This document shows positions 5,941 to 11,508 of a stretch of 11,508 nucleotides of DNA, piece after piece (the stretch's first letter is position 1; each line of letters starts with the position of its first letter). The notes under the pieces were generated by a model. That model was given only the letters and a program-made list of their open reading frames with translations, was not told the DNA's origin and searched no databases. The DNA comes from an uncultured Leptolyngbya sp. (GTDB taxonomy: Bacteria; Cyanobacteriota; Cyanobacteriia; Phormidesmidales; Phormidesmidaceae), in contig CALBPH010000019.1 in NCBI GenBank assembly GCA_937899365.1, forward strand, positions 1-11,508, in the 5' to 3' direction. The position numbers and the translations under genes are program-made.

Positions 5941-6034
5941 AGGTTAGAGGCTGAGGTTGGGTAGATAAGGATACACACGTGTTGAGGTCGCAGAGATAAT
6001 ATCTCAACTGATTCTAGGCCATTATCAATGGCTA

Positions 6035-6067
6035 TAAAAAACCACTCCCATTGGCACTGGAGTGGTT
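6035..6067 (-). terminator. Rho-independent terminator of htpX
   Basis: On the minus strand AACCACTCC (6067-6059) pairs with GGAGTGGTT (6048-6040) around a 10-base loop, followed by a run of T. It lies 57 bases after the htpX stop and is the clearest intrinsic terminator in the window. Confidence 0.85.
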
Positions 6068-6087
6068 AGAAAAACTGAATTAAATAT

Positions 6088-6115
6088 CTCTCTTTCATAG
6101 AGGAGAGAAAGAGAG
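6088..6115 (-). other. Second hairpin after htpX
   Basis: CTCTCTTTC (6088-6096) pairs perfectly with GAAAGAGAG (6107-6115) across a 10-base loop, right after the htpX stop codon. With no T-run, it may protect the 3' end of the transcript or assist the terminator further on. Confidence 0.45.
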
Positions 6116-6123
6116 TTTAGACT

Positions 6124-6987
6124 TTAAGCAGTGACTAGATCGCTCTCTAGCGCCAACAACCGCTCAACTCGCTTATCTGTTGCCGGATGGGTAGAAAACA
6201 GGCCGCTAAACATTTGCTTAGGAACAGCGTGCATAATCATCAGCGGTTCATAGGCTGGGTTGCCCGTCATAGGCATTTGCTTGGCACTGGCTTCGAGACG
6301 CTGGAGGGCGTTGGCTAACGCACGGGGATTACCGGTGAGCTCAGCGGCACCCGCATCGGCTGAAAATTCACGGGTCCGGCTGATGCCTAGCTGGATGACG
6401 GTCGCTGCCATGGGCGCTAGGAACAGGGTGGCCATAAGCGCGATGGGGTTGGGGCCATTATCGTCGTTGGAGTTACCCATACCGCCAAACCACATGGAAT
6501 ATTGCAGTATCTGGGCCAAAAATGCGATCGCACCTGCGATAGTAGCCGCCACGGCCTGGGTCAGGGTGTCACGGTTCATGATATGGCTGAGTTCATGGGC
6601 GATGACACCTTCAAGTTCATCCGTACTCAGCATTTTCATAATGCCTTGGGTGACGGCAACGGCCGCATGTTCAGGGTCACGGCCAGTCGCAAAGGCGTTG
6701 GCTGACTCAGTGGGCAGAATATAAACCCCAGGCACGGGGATATCGGCCTTCTTTGCCAACGTTTCCACCATGGTGTAAAGCTCCGGAGCAGTCTCACGGC
6801 TGACTGGCTGAGCCTTATGGGCAGCTAGGGCAATTTTATCGGAGTAAAACCAGGACCCTAAATTGGTCGCGGCTGCAATCAGGATGCCAATGATGACACC
6901 GCCTGTACCCCCAAGTGTGTAATAGCTAATACTAATTAGCAGGGCGCTGAGCATGCTCAGCAATGCGAGAGTTTTAAACTGATTCAT
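6124..6987 (-). CDS. htpX: Membrane zinc metalloprotease HtpX (M48 family)
   Basis: This 287-residue protein has the HtpX layout. Two N-terminal membrane helices (about 5-24 and 28-46) come first. ESANAFATG follows (94-102), then the zinc site HELSH (131-135, inside VIAHELSHIMNRD) with catalytic Glu132. Two more hydrophobic segments (about 145-163 and 182-200) lead to the third zinc ligand Glu207 in EFSAD (207-211). The C-terminus carries FSTHPATDKRVERL. HtpX degrades damaged or misfolded membrane proteins, with its active site on the cytoplasmic side. Length and motifs are complete. Its terminator is downstream at 6035-6067. It is divergent from the DUF3352 gene across about 250 bases. A HIP1 site lies inside the gene. 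Confidence 0.97.
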   Translation of the reverse strand: MNQFKTLALLSMLSALLISISYYTLGGTGGVIIGILIAAATNLGSWFYSDKIALAAHKAQPVSRETAPELYTMVETLAKKADIPVPGVYILPTESANAFATGRDPEHAAVAVTQGIMKMLSTDELEGVIAHELSHIMNRDTLTQAVAATIAGAIAFLAQILQYSMWFGGMGNSNDDNGPNPIALMATLFLAPMAATVIQLGISRTREFSADAGAAELTGNPRALANALQRLEASAKQMPMTGNPAYEPLMIMHAVPKQMFSGLFSTHPATDKRVERLLALESDLVTA

Positions 6988-7061
6988 ACTATCTCAACTC
7001 TTTGATTTCGCCATTAGGCTTATAGTACTGAGAAAAGCCAAAACCCGACAGGGATGGCAAT

Positions 7062-7079
7062 CCGAACCTATAACCGAAC
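7062..7079. repeat. CCGAAC direct repeat upstream of htpX
   Basis: CCGAAC occurs at 7062-7067 and again at 7074-7079, a spacing of 12 bases. It lies about 75-90 bases upstream of the htpX start, where a regulator site would be expected. It is short, so chance cannot be excluded. Confidence 0.25.
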
Positions 7080-7157
7080 AGCGTTAGCTAGACCGTAATA
7101 GGTAGGGCCGCTGTTGTAGATAAATTTACGATTCTGGGTATGTCTACGCATCTATCT

Positions 7158-7185
7158 TTTGTCATAGGCACGTTTGTCATAGGCA
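7158..7185. repeat. 13-bp direct repeat upstream of the DUF3352 gene
   Basis: TTTGTCATAGGCA occurs twice without mismatch (7158-7170 and 7173-7185), separated by CG. The second copy ends about 50 bases before the DUF3352 start. Each copy contains TTGTCA, which resembles a -35 element, so it may be a tandem activator site or a duplicated promoter element. Confidence 0.55.
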
Positions 7186-7236
7186 AGGTGGATTAACGCA
7201 TAACTATTAACTGTTTACTTTTGGGAGTGTTTGTTT

Positions 7237-9474
7237 GTGGTGAATCGATGGGGAATGGCAGTACTTGCACTAGCAGTTTTTGCAACACCTCTGGCTGCCC
7301 AGGAGCCATCGTTAGAAAATTCAGAGTCGGTGGAGGATGCTAGCCCCGTCCTGCCAGATAGCGGCAGTCTAGATCAGGAGCCGCCCATAGATGTATCTGA
7401 ACCCGCCGCCGAGGCCGCCACTGACCCTGCGCTTACTGACCCCGCGCTTGATGAACCGTTTGATGACTCTGACGACTGGTCACTTGAGCCCACCGTCGAT
7501 GTGACTGAGCTGAGGGCGGCTATTGCGGAAACATTGCCGACGACCGCGCCACCACCGCCGATTATTACCAACATTCTGCCGGCAAATACGCCAGCGGCGA
7601 TGATTGTTAATACCCGTGATGAGGCCTGGGCAGAGCTGAATCGGTATGCGCTGTTTGCCCAGTTAAGTGAGTCTTTTGGGGTGGGTCCGAGCCCCCAGGC
7701 ACTACCGCTGCTACCCTACAACATGGACTACGTTGAGGATATACAGCCATGGATTGGAGATGGGGTTGCGATCGCACTTCTCCCCGTTCCCAGTATCCGC
7801 ACCATCAACCCCGTAGAGCGCTCAGTCACCATCGTACCCATCAGCAACGCTGAGGCATTTTTCGACTTTATCCCCACCCTGGCCGAATCCCGCGCGGCCC
7901 TCCCCGAGCAAATCTCCTATCGCACCTTTACCATCTGGAACTGGCCTTCAGAGTTTGTTTCCTATGACTATGATTGGGATGAGTATCCTGAAGACATTGA
8001 GTTAGAGGAGCTGCCAGAGGTGCCACCGCCGAGTGGTCTTAGCGAGACTCCTGACAATGCACCGACCGCCACCGGTCAGACCAATGGTCTAACACCTGCC
8101 CAAATTGCCCATTTGCGCGCCTATCGGCAGCCAGAATTTCCCTACATCTATATTCCTGACGGTAACTACTCATTAGATGGCTATACCATCCCTGGCTATG
8201 CTGTTGCCCACCTGGGCAACTATATTGTCATGTCGGAGAATCTTGACAGTCTGCGCCAGTGGATCGAATACCAAACCCAGGGGGCTCCCACCTTAACTAG
8301 CAGTCCCAGCTTTGCAAAAACCCAAAGCCATCCCGAATCCGCCAATAGCTTAGCCACCGTATATGGCAATGTCGGCGAGCTTATCAACTTTGAATTTAGC
8401 AATCCGTTTCAGGGTTTTGGCCTCCCCCCCATTCCCCAGCCAAGCCTGAGTGAGCGAGCCGCCATGTCCGCGTTGCTCAGCAATGTCACCTTTGATGCCC
8501 TAGTGTATCCCCAGGAAAAAGGCTTACACCTGGAAGCTCACCTATATACCGAAGGGGCACTGCCAGCATTACCCCCCTCCCCCAACGCCGATCATTCAAT
8601 TTTTGGTCTGATCCCAGCCGCCACCTATTTTATGGGCAGCGGCTATGACATCAGCGGGTTTTGGAATGATGTATCGTCAGCTTTTTCCTTAAGTGAGGTG
8701 AGCGGCGGTTTGCTAGAGACAGCCCGCTCCGTTGTGGCCTTGGCCACAGGGTTAGATCTCGATACCGATATTTTGAGTTGGATGGATGGAGAGTACAGTC
8801 TGTTTCTCTTTCCTAGCCAATCGGGGTTATTAAATTCGTTTTTTCCAGGCGTGGGGATGGAAGGGGGAGTTTTGCTAGAGACCAGCAACCGTCCAGCCGC
8901 TGAAACAGCCCTGGAAGCGTTAGATGGAGTGGTGGGTGAAGAGGTGGCATTACCTGGCTCTATCGGTGACTACCCGGTGGTTAACTGGCAATATGACGTC
9001 AATACCGATGGTCTGATGGACAGTGTCCTGACCCACACCTGGGTCACGGACGACACGCTGGCATTTACCAGTGGGACGGGGGCCATGGAGCGGTTAGTAG
9101 TGCCCGCCGGCTTTAACCCATTGGGTGACCACAGCACGTTTCGCATTGCACCCGCCACATATCCCTCCCCCAACAATGGTTATTTCAATGTGAATATGGG
9201 CTCCACCCTATCGTTTTTCTACAACTTGTTTGGGTTTAATGCGTCGAACGATCCTTGGGCAGCGGATATCAGACGGTACTTTGGTACGGTACGTAGCCTG
9301 AGCCTGAGTACGTCTAGCAGTGCTCAAGAGTTTCAGATTGATGCGCTGTTGGGTTTGGCAGCGAGCGAACCCATAGAAGATGAGTTAGAGCAAGACGCAA
9401 CAGAAGAACAAGAGACCACAGAGAAACAAGAGACCATAGAAGAGGACAAGCCCCAGGATTCGGGCGAAGAATAA
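7237..9474 (+). CDS. Exported DUF3352 family protein with acidic termini
   Basis: The product has about 745 residues. A signal peptide (about 1-21, AVLALAVFATPLAA) is followed by an acidic, Asp/Glu/Pro-rich stretch (about 22-95). The DUF3352-type domain opens with LPANTPAAMIVNT (114-126) and YVEDIQPWIGDGVAIALLP (165-183), which I recognise from cyanobacterial DUF3352 proteins of unknown function. The last 32 residues are very acidic and contain a six-residue repeat (EQETTE, KQETIE). There is no lipobox cysteine, so a periplasmic or secreted location is inferred. GTG 7237 is chosen because GGAG (7224-7227) lies nine bases upstream; TTG 7231 is too close. It is longer than I would expect for the family, because of the acidic extensions and an Asp/Glu-rich insert near 240-275. 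A HIP1 site lies inside the gene. Confidence 0.85.
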   Translation: MVNRWGMAVLALAVFATPLAAQEPSLENSESVEDASPVLPDSGSLDQEPPIDVSEPAAEAATDPALTDPALDEPFDDSDDWSLEPTVDVTELRAAIAETLPTTAPPPPIITNILPANTPAAMIVNTRDEAWAELNRYALFAQLSESFGVGPSPQALPLLPYNMDYVEDIQPWIGDGVAIALLPVPSIRTINPVERSVTIVPISNAEAFFDFIPTLAESRAALPEQISYRTFTIWNWPSEFVSYDYDWDEYPEDIELEELPEVPPPSGLSETPDNAPTATGQTNGLTPAQIAHLRAYRQPEFPYIYIPDGNYSLDGYTIPGYAVAHLGNYIVMSENLDSLRQWIEYQTQGAPTLTSSPSFAKTQSHPESANSLATVYGNVGELINFEFSNPFQGFGLPPIPQPSLSERAAMSALLSNVTFDALVYPQEKGLHLEAHLYTEGALPALPPSPNADHSIFGLIPAATYFMGSGYDISGFWNDVSSAFSLSEVSGGLLETARSVVALATGLDLDTDILSWMDGEYSLFLFPSQSGLLNSFFPGVGMEGGVLLETSNRPAAETALEALDGVVGEEVALPGSIGDYPVVNWQYDVNTDGLMDSVLTHTWVTDDTLAFTSGTGAMERLVVPAGFNPLGDHSTFRIAPATYPSPNNGYFNVNMGSTLSFFYNLFGFNASNDPWAADIRRYFGTVRSLSLSTSSSAQEFQIDALLGLAASEPIEDELEQDATEEQETTEKQETIEEDKPQDSGEE
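9404..9442 (+). repeat. 18-bp tandem repeat in the acidic tail of the DUF3352 gene
   Basis: Two nearly identical 18-base units, with core CAAGAGACCA at 9409 and 9427, encode EQETTE and KQETIE. The frame is kept, which suggests growth of the acidic tail by repeat expansion. Confidence 0.6.
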
Positions 9475-9479
9475 ATCAA

Positions 9480-9507
9480 CGCGCATAAGGCAGCTGCCTT
9501 ATGCGCG
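9480..9507. terminator. 28-nt perfect palindrome between convergent genes
   Basis: Bases 9480-9507 are a perfect inverted repeat with no spacer, centred on CAGCTG. The arms start CGCGCATAAGG. It lies five bases after the DUF3352 stop and nine before the stop of the small minus-strand gene, with ATCTTTC on the plus side. It is probably a shared bidirectional terminator. Confidence 0.65.
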
Positions 9508-9516
9508 ATCTTTCAC

Positions 9517-9729
9517 CTAATAACTCTCATCACCCTCAACGCTCTTTATGGCCAGCAGATGATTTGCCTGCTCTAAACGCTCTGCAATATCCTGACGTAG
9601 GGTTTCACTGACCGTGGGATCTGCCAAGATAGCCTGGGCCAACTGTCGATAGCGAGCGCTGGTGACGACATCAACTTTCTCCAACTCATTTAAGTTCTCA
9701 TAGACGGTTTTGGGTGAAGGCTTTTCCAT
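9517..9729 (-). CDS. 70-residue helical protein of unknown function
   Basis: The product is soluble and apparently all-helical (VYENLNELEKVDVVTSARYR, then LRQDIAERLEQANHLL), with mixed charge and no membrane segment or cysteine. I do not recognise a family. AGGAG ends four bases before the ATG on the minus strand, a strong ribosome binding site that supports a real gene. It is convergent with the DUF3352 gene and shares the palindromic terminator. Upstream lies the long non-coding stretch before the glutamate synthase gene. Confidence 0.7.
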   Translation of the reverse strand: MEKPSPKTVYENLNELEKVDVVTSARYRQLAQAILADPTVSETLRQDIAERLEQANHLLAIKSVEGDESY

Positions 9730-9979
9730 GAGACTCCTTTAGGTTAACTATCGCTGACCTTGTAGCCAGCGATACTATTGTGTTCTAGCAGTTTGGGTTC
9801 AAAAGAAGAACGTCGTTAGACCACAGAAAACAATATGAATTGGATCATTCCGTATTAAAACTTAAATCTTTTACCAGTAACGCCTAGCGTACGACAACAA
9901 TTCTAAAGAAAGCCCAAAAGTTTATGAATTCAGGGATTGATGGCATGGCCACCACTGAAGTTGTGTTGTATGTAACAAT

Positions 9980-10008
9980 TTGACGATTTTATTAAGGACT
10001 TTATTAAG
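9980..10008 (+). promoter_or_regulatory. Candidate promoter with 9-bp direct repeat
   Basis: TTGACG (9980-9985) and TATTAA (10002-10007) are 16 bases apart, a plausible -35/-10 pair. The spacer and -10 also form a direct repeat of TTTATTAAG (9988-9996 and 10000-10008). If used, it would give a leader of about 160 bases before the glutamate synthase start. Confidence 0.35.
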
Positions 10009-10131
10009 ATCTGTGCCAAAAAGCTTTTGTCGTTAGAGAATTAAAATTCAGATTAAGTTGTCTTGGGTAATTGTAAATAAGCAGTTTGTGCTATTGTGCG
10101 GTTCCTGCAAGCTAAGTGCTGCTGGCTGCCC

Positions 10132-10148
10132 TTGACAAATCTGGTCAA
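10132..10148. promoter_or_regulatory. Inverted repeat TTGAC-N7-GTCAA before glutamate synthase
   Basis: TTGAC (10132-10136) and GTCAA (10144-10148) form a perfect five-base inverted repeat 27 bases before the ATG. It could be an operator or an mRNA hairpin near the start. TTGACA also matches a -35 element, but no good -10 follows. Confidence 0.3.
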
Positions 10149-10175
10149 CAACCGCGTTATCGCCAAAATACTTCT

Positions 10176-11508
10176 ATGACTAGTCACCAGTTTCCTCCCA
10201 AGCAGGGTCTGTACGATCCCCAATTTGAGCACGATGCGTGCGGTGTTGGGTTTGTTGTGCAAATGAAGGGGCTGGCCTCCCACGATATTGTGCAGCAGGG
10301 TCTCCAAATTCTCTGTAATTTAGAACATCGGGGTGCCTGCGGTAGTGAGGTCAATACGGGTGACGGTGCCGGTATTTTGGTGCAGCTTCCCCATCGTTTT
10401 TTGGTCAAGGCCGCCGCTGCTGAAGGAATCAATCTGCCGAATGCAGGTCAATATGGTGTGGGGCTAATTTTCACCTCACCCGATGCCACCGTGCGGGCTG
10501 AGAGTCGACGACGGTTTGAATCAGTAACCGCCCAGATGGGGCAAAAGGTGCTGGGATGGCGCGATGTACCGACAGACAATAGCACCCTGGGGGCAACGGC
10601 TCAATCGAGCGAGCCGTTTATGCAGCAGGTGTTTATTGCCCGTGGGGCAGATCTGGCTGATGATCTGGCCTTTGAGCGCAAGCTATACGTCATTCGTAAG
10701 CTGGCCTACAACGCCATTGGCAAGACCGGCCATGACACGTACTGGTATCCGGCCAGTTTGTCGTGTCGCACCATGGTGTACAAAGGGATGCTCACACCAC
10801 CCCAGGTGCGAGACTTTTTTCCTGATCTGAGCGATCCAGATTTTGAAAGCGCCCTGGCGCTGGTGCATTCTCGCTTTAGTACCAACACATTTCCCAGTTG
10901 GGAGCGGTCTCACCCCTATCGCTACATTGCCCACAATGGTGAGATCAATACGCTGCGTGGCAACACCAACTGGATGATTGCTAGACAGTCCATGTTTGAG
11001 TCGGCACTGTTTGGTGACGACATGGCTAAAGTCAAGCCGGTGATCAACATCGACGGTAGTGACTCAACCATTTTTGATAATGCCCTGGAGTTGCTGGTGT
11101 TAGCCGGCAGATCGCTGCCCCATGCGGTAATGATGATGGTGCCTGAGCCGTGGACCGGTCATGAATCCATGGATGATGCCAGCAAAGCATTCTATGAGTA
11201 CCATGCCTGCTTGATGGAGCCCTGGGATGGTCCAGCCTCAGTAGCATTTACCGATGGTTCTATGATCGGAGCGGTACTAGACCGTAACGGGTTGCGCCCC
11301 TCTCGCTACTACGTCACCAAGGATGACCGGGTGATTATGGCATCAGAAGCCGGGGTGCTGCCCGTTGAGCCGGATCAGGTCCTAGAGAAGGGTCGCCTAC
11401 AGCCAGGGCGCATGTTTTTAGTGGATATGGCCGCCGGTCGCATCGTCGGTGATGAAGAAGTTAAGTCAGACATCGTTAATGCCCAGCCCTATCGTCAGTG
11501 GCTAGACC
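10176..11508 (+). CDS. gltB: Glutamate synthase large subunit, N-terminal part (gene runs off the window)
   Basis: The first 444 residues of a family of about 1,500 are visible. They cover the class II glutamine amidotransferase domain, which releases ammonia from glutamine for glutamate formation from 2-oxoglutarate. Catalytic Cys22 lies in DACGVGF and is exposed by removal of a 21-residue propeptide, as in the family. Other motifs are EHRGACG (50-56), NTGDGAGIL (60-68), HSRFSTNTFPSW (231-242), HNGEINTLRGN (253-263) and LDRNGLRPSRYY (368-379). EHRGACG-x-E-x-NTGDGAGIL looks like the NAD(P)H-type GltB rather than the plant-like ferredoxin type, but the diagnostic C-terminal half is missing. 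No clear ribosome binding site precedes the ATG. An in-frame GTG at 10116 would add 20 residues to the propeptide and is less likely. Confidence 0.95.
   Translation, partial: MTSHQFPPKQGLYDPQFEHDACGVGFVVQMKGLASHDIVQQGLQILCNLEHRGACGSEVNTGDGAGILVQLPHRFLVKAAAAEGINLPNAGQYGVGLIFTSPDATVRAESRRRFESVTAQMGQKVLGWRDVPTDNSTLGATAQSSEPFMQQVFIARGADLADDLAFERKLYVIRKLAYNAIGKTGHDTYWYPASLSCRTMVYKGMLTPPQVRDFFPDLSDPDFESALALVHSRFSTNTFPSWERSHPYRYIAHNGEINTLRGNTNWMIARQSMFESALFGDDMAKVKPVINIDGSDSTIFDNALELLVLAGRSLPHAVMMMVPEPWTGHESMDDASKAFYEYHACLMEPWDGPASVAFTDGSMIGAVLDRNGLRPSRYYVTKDDRVIMASEAGVLPVEPDQVLEKGRLQPGRMFLVDMAAGRIVGDEEVKSDIVNAQPYRQWLD

Larger units (their letters stand above)
9730..10175. other. Intergenic region between the divergent small gene and glutamate synthase
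   Basis: I see no convincing gene in these 446 bases. Short minus-strand frames here have no ribosome binding site and overlap the glutamate synthase leader. The region holds a possible promoter at 9980-10007, a 9-bp direct repeat within it, and an inverted repeat (TTGAC/GTCAA, 10132-10148) close to the glutamate synthase start. The NtcA consensus GTA-N8-TAC was looked for and not found. Confidence 0.5.

Noticed and set aside
6260..6724. Plus-strand 154-codon frame antisense to htpX
   Set aside because: It is a shadow of htpX, which has the complete HELSH/EFSAD protease signature on the other strand.
7231..7236. TTG start for the DUF3352 gene
   Set aside because: It is only three bases from GGAG, whereas GTG 7237 is nine bases away and still gives a full signal peptide.
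9876..9891. Possible NtcA-type site GTA-N10-TAC
   Set aside because: The spacing is ten bases rather than eight and the centre does not match, so it is not a standard NtcA site.
10116..10175. GTG start 20 codons upstream for glutamate synthase
   Set aside because: There is no ribosome binding site, and the ATG at 10176 already gives a normal-length propeptide before Cys22.
10053..10432. Minus-strand short frames around the glutamate synthase start
   Set aside because: They overlap the well-supported amidotransferase domain in antisense and lack ribosome binding sites.

Overview
The window is from a cyanobacterium, probably a filamentous Leptolyngbya-like type, though the genus is inference. 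Four copies of the HIP1 octamer GCGATCGC lie at 1819, 4204, 6524 and 7768. The gene set is also cyanobacterial: a short RRM RNA-binding protein, a DUF2839 protein, a DUF3352 protein and a glutamate synthase large subunit. I see no tRNA, rRNA, CRISPR array, transposase or phage gene. It reads as ordinary chromosome with short, mostly single-gene transcription units on both strands.

Left part (1-2405). A minus-strand pair runs off the left edge. A 41-residue single-span membrane protein precedes a large regulator-like protein of at least 642 residues. The large protein joins a cyclic-nucleotide-binding-like domain, a sigma-54-activator-type AAA+ domain and a NosR/NapH-like membrane iron-sulfur domain. 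Its AAA+ domain has no GAFTGA loop, an Asn-Asn in place of the Walker B Asp-Glu, and no helix-turn-helix. It therefore does not look like a working enhancer-binding activator, and it is the most unusual protein here. A divergent 63-residue gene with a strong ribosome binding site faces it across a CGGTA-rich, palindromic intergenic region.

Middle (2406-5940). A gene-poor stretch leads to the RRM protein, which is followed by two hairpins. An ArsC/Spx-like thioredoxin-fold protein and a DUF2839 protein form a minus-strand pair. A glutathione S-transferase-like gene is divergent from them. Next comes an IF-3-like gene whose conserved N-terminus continues upstream of any ATG, GTG or TTG. The best-placed start is an ATC behind a good ribosome binding site, comparable to the known AUU start of E. 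coli infC. A minus-strand gene of unknown function converges on it.

Right part (5941-11508). HtpX, a membrane zinc protease, is on the minus strand with a strong terminator. It is divergent from a secreted or periplasmic DUF3352 protein with acidic ends, and the shared upstream region carries a 13-bp direct repeat. A 28-nt perfect palindrome separates the DUF3352 gene from a small convergent gene. After about 450 bases without a convincing gene, the glutamate synthase large subunit begins and runs off the right edge. The genes do not form one pathway. They cover redox and stress functions, translation, and nitrogen assimilation.
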